A stretch of 64,000 nucleotides of DNA from Treponema sp. OMZ 838 (GTDB lineage: Bacteria; Spirochaetota; Spirochaetia; Treponematales; Treponemataceae): assembly GCF_000775995.1 (NCBI RefSeq), contig NZ_CP009227.1:744001-808000 (forward strand), given 5' to 3'. Positions 36,973-45,885 of the stretch are shown here, one piece after another; the stretch's first letter is position 1, and each line of letters begins with the position of its first letter. A model generated the notes under the pieces. The model saw only the letters and a list, made by a program, of their open reading frames with translations. It searched no databases and was not told where the DNA came from. A program made the position numbers and the translations under genes.

Positions 36973-39654
36973 ATGAAATATACACAGCTGCCTGTTTATG
37001 AACAAAAGGCACGGATTTTAGAGAGTTTGGAACGCCATCAAGTTATTGTTGTTGAAAGCCCTACCGGATCGGGAAAAACAACCCAGCTGCCGGTAATTTT
37101 ACATGAGGCGGGATATACGCAAACCGGTATGATCGGCGTTACCCAGCCGCGGCGGATTGCCGCTCTTTCCGTCAGCGAGTTTATCGCAAACCAACTAAAA
37201 GTTCCGCTCGGCGATTTAGTCGGCTACAAGATGCGGTTTGAAGATCATACCTCGCCGGAAACCAAGATAAAAATTATGACCGACGGGATTCTCTTGCAGG
37301 AGCTTAAACTTGACCCATGGCTCAGCAAGTATTCCGTTATTATGGTAGATGAGGCGCATGAGCGCAGTTTGAATATCGATTTTATCCTCGGGCTGCTCAA
37401 GCGGATTTTGCAGGAGCGGCATGATTTTAAGGTGATTATCTCGTCGGCGACGATAAACACCGATATGTTTTCGATGTATTTTAACGAGTGTCCGGTGATT
37501 AAAATCGATGCGATGACCTATCCGGTTACCCTCATCTTTGATCCGCCCGCGCTGACAGCCTCTACAGAGACGCTTGCTGCCGAAACCGCGCTGCTCGATA
37601 AAATCGCGATGATTGTCGGGCGAATTTTAAGCGAAGGCCGCCCCGGCGCCATTCTCGTGTTTCTCCCCGGTGAACGGGCGATTAAGAACTGCATCGAGCG
37701 GCTCTCGCATGAGCCGTGGTTCCGCAAGCTCTATCCGCTGCCGCTGTACGGGCGCTTGAGCAAGGAAGAGCAGGAGCGGGTGTTTAAGTCCCCGCCGTTC
37801 GGGAAAAAGAAGATTGTTATCGCAACAAATATTGCCGAAACCTCCATCACCATCAACGATATTGCTGCCGTTATCGACTCAGGCTTGTCAAAGCTGAATT
37901 TTTACAATCCCTTTACCTACACATCCAGCTTGGATGAAGCGCCGGTGTCGAAGGCATCGTGTAATCAACGGCGGGGACGCGCCGGACGGACACAGGAGGG
38001 GGTATGCTACCGCCTCTACACCCGCAAGGATTTTGAAACCCGCGTTATGTACACCACGGAAGAAATCTACCGCACCGACCTCTCGGAGGTGGTAATGCGG
38101 ATGGCGGAGCTCGGTATCTACGACTTTGCGAACTTCGATTTTATCTCCCCGCCCGGCAAGAAGGGTATTATCGGTGCGGTGGATACGCTCAATATGCTCG
38201 GCGCGTTGGAGAGCGATAACAGCCTGAGTAAAATCGGGCAGATGATGTGCCTTTTCCCGCTCAGCCCGCGCCAATCCCGTATGATTGTAGAGGCAGTGCT
38301 CTATTATCCCGAATCGATTGAGGATGTATTGATTGCCGCGGGCTTTTTATCGGCACGCAGCCCCTTCCTCTTCCCCGACGGGCAGGAGCTTGAAGCGAGA
38401 AAAGCCCACGCAGCATTCCGCGATCCGCTCGGAGACTTTGTGTCCTTCCTTAAAGTGTACCGGCAGTACATGCAGGCGGAAAACCAAAAGAAGTTTTGCG
38501 ACCGCTTTTACCTCGACGAGCGGATTATGGCGGAAATTGCCAACATCAAAGAGCAGCTGGAGCTGATTGTCTCCGATATGGGCGTGCCGATTCTCTCCGG
38601 CGGAAAACCGGCGGATTATTTGACGGCAGTTGCCCGCGGTATGATCCAGTTTGTGTGCGCTGCGCAGGGGCGGGATGTGTACCGCAGCCTGACAACCGAA
38701 AAGATTTCCATCCATCCGGGTTCCTGTATGTATAAGGAGCATCAAGCCTTTATCGTCGCAGGAGAGATTGTGCATACGTCGCGGATGTATGCCATGTCAG
38801 TCTCGCCCCTTTCCAAAGACATTGTAGCGCTGGTCGCCCCTGCGCTCCTTGACAAAAAAGCGGCGCAGGAAGCGCGGGCAAAGGCCGGCACTGCTGAAGG
38901 CAGGGCTGATCGGTCTGCCGTCGGAACCGGAAGAGCCGGAGGTAAAAACGCGCAGGGAGCCGGTGCGTCCGGAAAGCTCTCCGGCAGCGCAGGAAGGGCT
39001 GCACCACACGGTTCCGCAGCGGCATCGGAAACCGCAGACAGAAAAGGCTCCGGCAGCACCGGTACCGCAGCTGAAAAACAGGCGCAGACGGTATCCATCT
39101 GCGGCACCCCGTACATTATACAAAAGATGAAAGGGAAAAAGCAGCTCTTGCTGCCGTGGGAACAGTTCAGCCATACGGTGGAGCAGCTGCGGGCAGAGGC
39201 CAGTGGTATCGTCTATGACGGCCAGCTTGAACAGCTGAAAAACCTGCGCGCAAAGATTACCTTCGGCAGCTATGAACTGCTTGCCGGAGAGAAACTCGGC
39301 TTGGTGTTAAGCATCGCCGAAGCTTTTCCGCTGCAGCCGCTCGAATCCGATACACCATTCCCGCGCACCAAGAATTTCACGCTGCCGGATGACACTACAA
39401 CCCTGCTGGAGCAGCTGCCGCTCATCTTCCGGACGGTAACGGCAAAGCAGAAGAGCAAACAGCTCGGCTTTATCACCCTGTTCAACGACGGCAACGGTAC
39501 TTTCTGGCTTAAAACTTCGCGCGGGTTCCACACCGCCCTGCATGAGAACCTTGCTTCCTTGCAGCAGCTTATCGACAGTGCAGGGGCAGGACTGGATGAA
39601 GCGCAAACTACTGCGGTTAATAGCCTCTACAGCAAGATCGCGAAGCTGATATAG
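36973..39654 (+). CDS. DEAH-box ATP-dependent RNA helicase (HrpA/HrpB-like)
   Basis: 893 residues. Motif I GSGKTTQ (about 38), motif II DEAH (MVDEAHERS), SATIN, TNIAETSITI and QRRGRAGR motifs are intact, followed by helicase-associated domains (GALESDNSLSKIGQMMCLFPLSP). After about residue 625 a low-complexity Ala/Gly/Ser linker of about 90 residues (positions 38860-39085) leads to an extra C-terminal domain. It is shorter than E. coli HrpA (about 1300). The ATG at 36973 is preferred; an upstream ATG lacks support. Follows murA by 41 nt. Confidence 0.9.
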   Translation: MKYTQLPVYEQKARILESLERHQVIVVESPTGSGKTTQLPVILHEAGYTQTGMIGVTQPRRIAALSVSEFIANQLKVPLGDLVGYKMRFEDHTSPETKIKIMTDGILLQELKLDPWLSKYSVIMVDEAHERSLNIDFILGLLKRILQERHDFKVIISSATINTDMFSMYFNECPVIKIDAMTYPVTLIFDPPALTASTETLAAETALLDKIAMIVGRILSEGRPGAILVFLPGERAIKNCIERLSHEPWFRKLYPLPLYGRLSKEEQERVFKSPPFGKKKIVIATNIAETSITINDIAAVIDSGLSKLNFYNPFTYTSSLDEAPVSKASCNQRRGRAGRTQEGVCYRLYTRKDFETRVMYTTEEIYRTDLSEVVMRMAELGIYDFANFDFISPPGKKGIIGAVDTLNMLGALESDNSLSKIGQMMCLFPLSPRQSRMIVEAVLYYPESIEDVLIAAGFLSARSPFLFPDGQELEARKAHAAFRDPLGDFVSFLKVYRQYMQAENQKKFCDRFYLDERIMAEIANIKEQLELIVSDMGVPILSGGKPADYLTAVARGMIQFVCAAQGRDVYRSLTTEKISIHPGSCMYKEHQAFIVAGEIVHTSRMYAMSVSPLSKDIVALVAPALLDKKAAQEARAKAGTAEGRADRSAVGTGRAGGKNAQGAGASGKLSGSAGRAAPHGSAAASETADRKGSGSTGTAAEKQAQTVSICGTPYIIQKMKGKKQLLLPWEQFSHTVEQLRAEASGIVYDGQLEQLKNLRAKITFGSYELLAGEKLGLVLSIAEAFPLQPLESDTPFPRTKNFTLPDDTTTLLEQLPLIFRTVTAKQKSKQLGFITLFNDGNGTFWLKTSRGFHTALHENLASLQQLIDSAGAGLDEAQTTAVNSLYSKIAKLI

Positions 39655-39731
39655 ATAAAAAGCAGCCATATTGATACGGGCTTTACATCACCTGTAAAAT
39701 GTGTAATAGTTGCGAATACGAGGAGTCAATG

Positions 39732-40145
39732 ATGGAAAAATTTGTTTCGTGGGATGTCAGCTATGATGTGGGGGTACCGAGTGTCGATAAACAGCACCGC
39801 CACCTCGTTGATTTGATCAATAACTTATACAATGCTTGTCTTGGTGAAAAAGCAGAACTTGAAGAGACCTTTAGAGATGTAATGAAAGAATTGGTAGACT
39901 ATGTAATGATTCACTTTAAAGATGAAGAAGTTATCATGGAAGAAATGAACTATCCGGCGTTAAAAGAACACAAACAAAAACATGAACTGTTTGTTAAAGA
40001 AATTTTAAAATCAGTTAATGCCTATAAAAACGGCAAACAATTCGTTCCCAACTCATTTGTCCGCTTTTTGCGCGACTGGCTGTTTAATCATATCTTAATC
40101 GACGATAAGGCGTGGGCACGCTATTACTTTTCACTCAAAAAATAA
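39732..40145 (+). CDS. Bacteriohemerythrin
   Basis: About 137 residues with the di-iron ligand set of hemerythrins: QHRHLVDL, HFKDEE, HKQKHELF and HILIDDKAW. Binds O2 reversibly; in anaerobes it may buffer or sense oxygen. GAGGAG precedes ATGATG at 39729/39732, and the second ATG has better SD spacing. An in-frame extension to 39699 is unlikely. Confidence 0.93.
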   Translation: MEKFVSWDVSYDVGVPSVDKQHRHLVDLINNLYNACLGEKAELEETFRDVMKELVDYVMIHFKDEEVIMEEMNYPALKEHKQKHELFVKEILKSVNAYKNGKQFVPNSFVRFLRDWLFNHILIDDKAWARYYFSLKK

Positions 40146-40151
40146 AACAAC

Positions 40152-40194
40152 AAAGGGCAGTCTTAAAAGCTGCAAACTTTTAGAACTGCCCTTT
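40152..40194. terminator. Bidirectional terminator between bacteriohemerythrin and tyrS
   Basis: Long stem AAAGGGCAGT..TAAAAG / CTTTTA..ACTGCCCTTT with a small internal mismatch, positioned between the two convergent stop codons. T-run (CTTTG) is weak on the plus strand; the A/T pairs lie inside the stem. Confidence 0.75.
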
Positions 40195-40208
40195 GCATAG
40201 AGCCGGAC

Positions 40209-41429
40209 TTAGCGGGTAACGATACGGCTAAACCGCTTTTTACCGGCACGGAGAATAAGTTCTCCTGTTTCGTCCAAGGCGGCGGCGGTAATGACCGCTT
40301 TAAAATCGGTAACCGATTCGCCTGCAACAAGTGCCCCTCCCTGCTCTATTAAACGGCGGGCATCACTTTTAGTGGCGCATAAACCGCTTTGTACAAATAG
40401 ATCGACAATCGAAATCCCCTGCTCAAAAACACTACGGTTCATTTCTACGGTCGGCATAGCGCTTTTATCGCCGCCGCCGCCGAATGCGGCTTTAGCACCG
40501 GCAAGCGCTGTATCTGCTTCATCCTTACCGTGTATTTCTTTGGTAACTTCCCATGCAAGCCGCTCTTTTGCCTCATTAATATTGCCTGCACAGATACGGT
40601 CAATCTCTTCGATCGGCAAAAAGGTAAACAGCAGCATAAAGCGGCGCACATCGGCGTCATCAACATTCCGCCAATACTGGAAAAAGTCGAATACGGGGGT
40701 CATCTCTTTGTTTAAGAAGAGTGCGCCTTTTTCGCTCTTTCCCATTTTTTTACCGTCGCTGCGGGTAATGAGCGGGAAGGTAAGCCCGAATACTTCATCA
40801 CCGGTCTTGCGCCGAACGAGGTCAACCCCTGCGACGATATTGCCCCACTGGTCGTCTCCGCCTATTTGCAGGCAGCAGTGATGTTTTTGGTGAAGCATTA
40901 AAAAGTCGTAACTTTGCAGCAACTGATAGTTAAATTCGAGGAAGGATAGCCCCGTTTCCATACGGATTTTGTATGCCTCAAACGAAAGCATCTTATTAAC
41001 CGAAAAACAGGAGCCGATGTCCCGAAGAAAATCGATATAATTCAGATCCGCCAGCCAATTTTTATTGTTTTCTGGAAAGGAGGTTTTTCCGTCAAAACCG
41101 ATAAACCGGTCGAGCTGCGCTTTTATCTTTTCAACATTTTCATCAAGCTGTTGATAATCCAGCATCTTGCGCATCTCGGTCTTGCCGGAAGGGTCGCCGA
41201 TGCGCCCCGTACCTCCGCCAAGCAGCGCAATACCGATATGCCCCGCATCGCGTAAATGCCGGAGTGCAAACTGCGGCACAAGGTGCCCGATGTGCAAACT
41301 GCCGCCGGTAGGATCGGTACCGATGTAAAACGTAACCGGACCTGTATCCATTAACGCGGACAGTGCTTCCACATTAGTACATTGCTGAAAAAATCCGCGG
41401 TCTATTAACGTCTGTAAAGCTTTATTCAT
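40209..41429 (-). CDS. tyrS: Tyrosyl-tRNA synthetase
   Basis: 406 residues, class I. HIGH motif is GSLHIGHLVP (about 44-50); KMSKS is KKMGKSEKGA (about 233); C-terminal S4 domain around 340-406. Start at 41429 (MNKALQTLIDRGFF) because the promoter overlaps any longer version. No SD; TATCAT lies 6 nt before the ATG. Confidence 0.96.
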   Translation of the reverse strand: MNKALQTLIDRGFFQQCTNVEALSALMDTGPVTFYIGTDPTGGSLHIGHLVPQFALRHLRDAGHIGIALLGGGTGRIGDPSGKTEMRKMLDYQQLDENVEKIKAQLDRFIGFDGKTSFPENNKNWLADLNYIDFLRDIGSCFSVNKMLSFEAYKIRMETGLSFLEFNYQLLQSYDFLMLHQKHHCCLQIGGDDQWGNIVAGVDLVRRKTGDEVFGLTFPLITRSDGKKMGKSEKGALFLNKEMTPVFDFFQYWRNVDDADVRRFMLLFTFLPIEEIDRICAGNINEAKERLAWEVTKEIHGKDEADTALAGAKAAFGGGGDKSAMPTVEMNRSVFEQGISIVDLFVQSGLCATKSDARRLIEQGGALVAGESVTDFKAVITAAALDETGELILRAGKKRFSRIVTR

Positions 41430-41435
41430 AACGGG

Positions 41436-41464
41436 ATGATACTCTTTTTTATAAATAAATGCAA
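41436..41464 (-). promoter_or_regulatory. Putative leaderless promoter of tyrS
   Basis: Minus strand TTGCAT (41464-41459), 17-bp spacer, TATCAT (41441-41436), then 6 nt to the ATG. Confidence 0.65.
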
Positions 41465-41507
41465 CTTTTACCACAAAACACACGAATCAGAGAGTTTTTG
41501 AGATTCC

Positions 41508-43130
41508 CTATAGTTGCTCTGTCTTCCAGTCTTTAATTGTCCGCGCTTGTTCATCAAAAGAGCTGCCGATCAATACAATCTTCTTTCCGTCTGCCTTGTA
41601 CTGCGTGGCATAGCGGTTCTCCTTTATCTGATTAATTGCATCTTCCGCACTACCGTTGCTAAAAAGCTTAAACTCGAAGATATAGATGCTATCGACGGTT
41701 TGTATGACGCAATCACTGCGCCCAGTTGAGCAATGCACTTCCGTTTGTACGAACTGTCCCATCAGCGTGAAGACGAGATACACTGCGGTCTGGTAATTTT
41801 GTTCTCGCAGCTTCAAATTTTTCTCGGTGAAGTTATCGTACGGAATACCGGCGATGATCGACTGTATCCGTTCCATAAAGCCGTTTACATCACCCTTGCG
41901 GATATCTTCCACAAATCGCCATATCGACTTTCCTGTTTCAGCAGGTTGTACCGATGAATATGCAGGCAGTAAATTCTTTAAAAAGCCGTACCGTACCTCA
42001 TCATTTGGAAAGCCAAGCCGGTACAACCGCGCTTCCTTTATATACTCTTTTATCGTCAAATACCCTGATTGAAAAAGAATCGGAAACGGTTCCTTTGCAA
42101 CGGCTCGGTATGTTTGTAAACCTTCTTCATCAAGTTCTACCTTTCCGTCCAGATCGGGAATATAATAGTGTGCGTCTTTAAGGTAATTAACTAAAAAAGT
42201 CGGCGTCCCGGTTGCAAACCAGTAACTTTGAAAAATCTGCCCGTCAAATACCCGTAACAGGCTAAACGGATTATACATATTTTCAGCTGCTTGAGCAAAA
42301 CAGTAACCGTCATAATTTTGCTTTAGCTGTTTAAGTGTTTCATCGTAGGTAAGCTCATTTGCCTGTGCAAGCGCTTCAATTTCCGGAGCAAAGGTATTTT
42401 CCAATTCACTTTGGCTGATACCGCAGATACCGGCATATTTGGGTAGTAGACTTATATCGTTTAGATTATTCAGATCGCTGAAAATACTGATTTTACTGAA
42501 CTTTGTTACCCCCGTCAAAAACGCAAACCGGATATATTCATCACAGGTTTTAATCACAGAGTAAAAAGCTTTGAGCGTATTACGGTACTGTTCATTGAGT
42601 TCTGCATTTTCCCCCATCGTTTGCAGCAAAGGCTTATCGTATTCGTCTACGAGAATAACAGCTTGTTTGCCGGTTTTTTGATATACAGCCTTTATGAGCC
42701 GTTCAAAACGTGAGGCAAAAAAAGACTTTTCTTCTTTTGTTACTTGTATACCGTATAGACTTTCCGGTTCTTTTAATAAAGAATCGAGCCGCTCGTTCAA
42801 AACTCCGTTTTCCAGATACTGCCCAATGTTAAAGTCAAAATACAGCACCGGATATTCTTGCCACGCAGCTCTGGCTTCTTGTCCCGCTTGCGCTTCTTCA
42901 GCTTTTTCGATATAGAGGTCTTTAAACAGCTCTTTTTGCCCGCGGAAATATGCAGCCAAGGTTGAAAGAAAAAGGCTTTTGCCGAACCGCCGCGGACGGC
43001 TGAGAAAATAAACCTTACTGTTACTGATTAATTGAAAAAGATATTCGGTTTTATCCACATATAGAAAACCTTTTTCCCGTAAATCTTTAAAACTCTGTAC
43101 ACCGATCGGTAGTTTGCGCGGAATGTTCAT
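41508..43130 (-). CDS. AAA-ATPase-like / PD-(D/E)XK nuclease-like protein (DUF1703 type)
   Basis: 540 residues of a family widespread and often multi-copy in treponemes and Bacteroidetes. N-terminal ATPase region with variant P-loop RPRRFGKSLFL (about 43-53) and AVILVDEYDKPLL Walker B (about 155-170). The C-terminal nuclease-like core is GRSDCV..IYIFEFKL (Asp..Glu-x-Lys). Function unknown; proposed roles include nuclease or mobile-element associated protein. No SD; a TATACT box lies 6 nt before ATG. Flanked by tyrS and msp. Confidence 0.85.
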   Translation of the reverse strand: MNIPRKLPIGVQSFKDLREKGFLYVDKTEYLFQLISNSKVYFLSRPRRFGKSLFLSTLAAYFRGQKELFKDLYIEKAEEAQAGQEARAAWQEYPVLYFDFNIGQYLENGVLNERLDSLLKEPESLYGIQVTKEEKSFFASRFERLIKAVYQKTGKQAVILVDEYDKPLLQTMGENAELNEQYRNTLKAFYSVIKTCDEYIRFAFLTGVTKFSKISIFSDLNNLNDISLLPKYAGICGISQSELENTFAPEIEALAQANELTYDETLKQLKQNYDGYCFAQAAENMYNPFSLLRVFDGQIFQSYWFATGTPTFLVNYLKDAHYYIPDLDGKVELDEEGLQTYRAVAKEPFPILFQSGYLTIKEYIKEARLYRLGFPNDEVRYGFLKNLLPAYSSVQPAETGKSIWRFVEDIRKGDVNGFMERIQSIIAGIPYDNFTEKNLKLREQNYQTAVYLVFTLMGQFVQTEVHCSTGRSDCVIQTVDSIYIFEFKLFSNGSAEDAINQIKENRYATQYKADGKKIVLIGSSFDEQARTIKDWKTEQL

Positions 43131-43136
43131 ATCGAT

Positions 43137-43142
43137 AGTATA
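43137..43142 (-). promoter_or_regulatory. -10 box directly upstream of the DUF1703 gene
   Basis: TATACT on the minus strand at 43142-43137, 6 nt before the ATG at 43130. The -35 region (TAGGCT at 17-bp spacing) is weak. Part of the leaderless series. Confidence 0.4.
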
Positions 43143-43196
43143 ACAGGGTTTTCCGATTCAGCCTATCCTCAACTTTCCACCAACCGCATTACCAAC

Positions 43197-43234
43197 AAAA
43201 AAAGCCTGCCCCGCGCAGTGCGGAACAGGCTTTT
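43197..43234 (-). terminator. Rho-independent terminator of msp
   Basis: AAAAGCCTG / CAGGCTTTT stem around a GC-rich loop, followed on the minus strand by a seven-base T-run, 28 nt past the msp stop codon. Confidence 0.88.
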
Positions 43235-43261
43235 AAGCGTAGCTGCTAGGCCGAATACGGC

Positions 43262-44740
43262 TTAGTAAGCAACTTTGAGAGAAAGAACAAATGCACCGTA
43301 GTGTTGCCCATCGATAACAGACTTATTAATAACACCAAGGTATTTATTCTTGGTAATTGAACCATGATTCCACTTGGCTTGTACTTCAACCTTTTCAACC
43401 GGGCTGAATTTTACACCGAGGTCATAGGCAAGACCAACTGCAGAAGATCCATGGTTGGTTTCAAGCCAGACATCAGCAAAGGGTTTTAACCACATAGAAT
43501 CGTTGATATTAATCTTGTATGCACCCCAAACCTTTGCAAAGAGCGGGAATTTCGAAGCACCAAGCAGTTGATACATACCGACATAGACACCTGCATCCAA
43601 ACCTTCAACCAGATTGGTTGCATCTTTCTTATCACCCTTTGTTACAAACTGTGCAAACACAGCCATATCAGTACGACCATTTCCAATAGGTGTACCAGCT
43701 GAACCGACATACACACCGGCACCTATCCATTTATACTCAGCAGTAAATACAGTGTCCCAATTAAATACACGAGATGTATATTTAAGTCCACCATCAAAAG
43801 CAGCTCTTAACTTTAAGCCATCCATCGGCTCAGAAGTTACTTCAGCACCAATGCTGAGGTTATGATTAGTATCATACTGGTTGCTAAGTGTTGTGTTAAC
43901 GGTAAGAGCAAAAGCAAGCATCTTATCAAGCGGCTTCATAGAAAGATCAAAACCGAGACCATAGTAGAAATCTGTTTTAGAATCTCCATCGGCCTTTGTC
44001 ACGAAGGGGTAATAGCCGGGTTCAGGGAACCAGAGCGGTGCGGGAGGAGTACCGTGCAGAGAACCGCCTTCTACCCAACCGCCAAGCTCTTCGCTATATA
44101 TGAACTCACCTTCATCTAACATGGTATTACCATCAAAATACTTCATGGTTTGAGCTTGAGACTTAGAAGCAGGTTTCCAATTGCTGCTGGAACCAAGTTT
44201 TAAGCCAACATCCAAATCCATAAAGTCCTTGTTTGCATAGCCGATCTTGGTACCATAACCGCTAAATCCGGGTTTAAATTTATAGTCATCTTTACGATAT
44301 TTCTTATTTTTATCGACCGGCAACCATATTTCGGCATAATTGGCTTTAAAACTGGGCGTATCAAATACGGTCAAATAAGCGCCATAGATAAATAATGTAG
44401 CTTCAAGACCATCTACTTTCCCGTCCAGCGCAAAGTGTCCACCACTGTCTTTTTCGCTGAGGATATTCAGCTCCACATCTGTTAAACTAACTTCTCCATA
44501 TACGGGGACGTCGTTCTTTGTGGATGTTTTATCAGCCTTCTTGAGAAGCGGGAATTTTACGCTCCAAGAAGCTTCGTTTTTAAATCCGTGTTTTACACCG
44601 CCCGGACCGAGGTCAATACCCCAGCTCAAGGTTGCGTCGGCTTCGATATCGACGCTCGGTTCTGCAGTTGCAGCATTTTGCGCCCACACAAAAGTAGCAG
44701 CAAAAAGAATAGTCAAGCTTACGAGTAGATATTTTTTCAT
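43262..44740 (-). CDS. msp: Major outer sheath protein family (Msp/MOSP, Tpr-like)
   Basis: 492 residues. Signal peptide MKKYLLVSLTILFAATFVWAQ, then a MOSP_N region with alternating beta-strand pattern (VDIEADATLSWGIDLG), a polar/aromatic insert around 210-245 (positions 44010-44110), and a C-terminal beta-rich MOSP_C part ending in GAFVLSLKVAY, typical of outer-membrane barrels. Msp proteins are porins/adhesins of oral treponemes. SD AAAGGAGGT is 12 nt before ATG at 44740. It has its own promoter, leader hairpin and terminator, implying a monocistronic abundant mRNA. Confidence 0.88.
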   Translation of the reverse strand: MKKYLLVSLTILFAATFVWAQNAATAEPSVDIEADATLSWGIDLGPGGVKHGFKNEASWSVKFPLLKKADKTSTKNDVPVYGEVSLTDVELNILSEKDSGGHFALDGKVDGLEATLFIYGAYLTVFDTPSFKANYAEIWLPVDKNKKYRKDDYKFKPGFSGYGTKIGYANKDFMDLDVGLKLGSSSNWKPASKSQAQTMKYFDGNTMLDEGEFIYSEELGGWVEGGSLHGTPPAPLWFPEPGYYPFVTKADGDSKTDFYYGLGFDLSMKPLDKMLAFALTVNTTLSNQYDTNHNLSIGAEVTSEPMDGLKLRAAFDGGLKYTSRVFNWDTVFTAEYKWIGAGVYVGSAGTPIGNGRTDMAVFAQFVTKGDKKDATNLVEGLDAGVYVGMYQLLGASKFPLFAKVWGAYKININDSMWLKPFADVWLETNHGSSAVGLAYDLGVKFSPVEKVEVQAKWNHGSITKNKYLGVINKSVIDGQHYGAFVLSLKVAY

Positions 44741-44768
44741 AATGAAAAATACCTCCTTTAATACTTTC

Positions 44769-44802
44769 TTGGCCAAAGCGTAACACGCTTTTGTGCGGCC
44801 AA
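44769..44802 (-). promoter_or_regulatory. Hairpin in the msp leader
   Basis: TTGGCC-AAAGCG / CGCTTT-(TGTGC)-GGCCAA: two 6-bp helices with one 5-nt bulge, ending about 18 nt from the msp SD. Could stabilise the mRNA or control translation. Confidence 0.55.
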
Positions 44803-44816
44803 ACTTAATTAAAAAT

Positions 44817-44844
44817 ATGCTAGCTGATTTTTTTTATTTGTCAA
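44817..44844 (-). promoter_or_regulatory. Promoter of msp
   Basis: Minus strand TTGACA (44844-44839, perfect -35), 16-bp A-rich spacer, TAGCAT (44822-44817). The leader is about 70 nt. Confidence 0.7.
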
Positions 44845-44966
44845 TCACTTATTTTGTAACTTTTTTGCTTTTTTTTGTTACGGACAACCTCTCTTCCATA
44901 TAATATAGAAGCAATAATCAACCCTGTTTTTGTAAAATCGCAGGGGATATAACAAATAATGCGTAA

Positions 44967-45302
44967 TTATTTAAGCGCTTCCACTTCTGCTTGAGGGAGT
45001 CCTACAATTTTACAAATATCGCCGAGGGGATAACCCATTGTAAGCATGGTTTTTGCCGTTTCGAGCGCTTTTTGGCGGGAGCCGCGCTCAAGGCCTCTTG
45101 CTTCACCTTCGGCAAGACCGAGCGATTTGCCTTCAGCTCTCCCGCGTTCAAGGCCTTTCCGTTCAGACTCGTTTATCATCGAGAGCCGGTCGCTTTCATA
45201 TTCCCACGCTGCCTCATACCGCTTCCGTTCTTGCTCATCCAGATAAAAGATGTCCATCACCTTATTTGCCTTCGCCATTACCGGATTTCCTTGTGCGAGC
45301 AC
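44967..45302 (-). pseudogene. 3' fragment of an Rpn/PD-(D/E)XK family gene
   Basis: 111 residues beginning GTG (MLAQGNPVMAKANKVMD), nearly identical to the last 91 residues of the intact gene at 46824-47669, plus a 20-residue Gly/Glu-rich insertion (SLGLAEGEARG type) before SRQKALETAK. Identity stops abruptly at 45301, where a palindromic element region begins. The nuclease core is missing, so it is a broken copy. Confidence 0.85.
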
Positions 45303-45318
45303 TTACCTTACCTCCTAT

Positions 45319-45527
45319 CTTTTGAAAATATGTGGGCACCTACTTCGTTATTTCACAAAAATTAGTCCTCAACGTATCAGAAGCGGCACGGATGCCGCTG
45401 GTTTTAGTCTGCTACGTGTTTGTCTTGCAAACACGTAGGTAAAAAATGTGCAGGGATGTACATTTTTTACCGTGCTTGCGGGTAATTTTTGTTCACGCCT
45501 CGTATCTGCTCCACCTCTTTTCAAAAG
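45319..45527. repeat. Palindromic element A with CTTTTGAAAA ends
   Basis: About 209 bp. The first 57 and last 50 bp closely match the element at 51159-51280 (4 differences in the left 57). Ends are inverted (CTTTTGAAAA left, CTTTTCAAAAG right) and an inner pair ACAAAAATTA / TAATTTTTGT repeats the symmetry. The core holds three further hairpins: AGCGGCA/TGCCGCT, CTACGTGTTT/AAACACGTAG and GTAAAAAATGT/ACATTTTTTAC. No coding capacity. Confidence 0.75.
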
Positions 45528-45665
45528 AGTTAGTTCGTATAAATCGTAGTCAGTCTATCAGTTTTTGTTCTTTACCGGTAGAGACTTTTTTCTTTGCTCC
45601 ACCATGGATGGCGGGGGTTTCAAGCAGAAGCGATGGGGCCGTCCAAAAACTGAAAACCTATCGGC

Positions 45666-45694
45666 TTACAAAAATGCGGTGAGTGCGGTATACT
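45666..45694 (+). promoter_or_regulatory. Promoter of the plus-strand Rpn locus
   Basis: TTACAA, 17-bp spacer, TATACT. It would drive the SD and ATG at 45765-45777 of the now interrupted gene. Confidence 0.6.
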
Positions 45695-45774
45695 GTATAA
45701 AACTCGGATACCCGTGTTCGAGTTTCACCGGTGGTAAACATCGCATACCGAAAGATAAAAGCAAGGAGGTACCG

Positions 45775-45801
45775 ATGAAAAAGAGCTTTGACGACCGATA
45801 A
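45775..45801 (+). pseudogene. Detached 5' end of the plus-strand Rpn gene
   Basis: GGAGGTACCG-ATG followed by codons for MKKSFDDR and a stop. MKKSFDD is the expected N-terminus of this Rpn family, and ADDYMFCTVM resumes at 45887 in another frame. The 90-bp gap is the palindromic insert. The same start (GGAGGTGCCG-ATG-AAAAAGAGCTTCGA) recurs at 46685-46711. Confidence 0.7.
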
Positions 45802-45885
45802 AAAATGTACGTCCGTGTACATTTTTTATCTCGAGTGTTTTTGCTACGCAAAAAACTCGACAGGGTTTTAACCACCGCCATCCAT
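45796..45885. repeat. Palindromic insert C splitting the Rpn gene
   Basis: About 90 bp made of two hairpins: GATAAAAAATGTAC / GTACATTTTTTATC and CGAGTGTTTTT / AAAAAACTCG, then a CCGCCAT..ATGGCGG palindrome at the ORF junction. The first hairpin matches the GTAAAAAATGT hairpin inside element A. Confidence 0.65.

Larger units (their letters stand above)
45303..45774. other. Gene-free stretch with palindromes and the Rpn promoter
   Basis: Holds the 209-bp palindromic element (45319-45527), a CCACCATGGATGGCGG palindrome at about 45600, and a good promoter TTACAA (45666-45671)-17 bp-TATACT (45689-45694) pointing at the plus-strand Rpn gene. The SD GGAGG at 45765 belongs to the original Rpn start. 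Confidence 0.6.
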
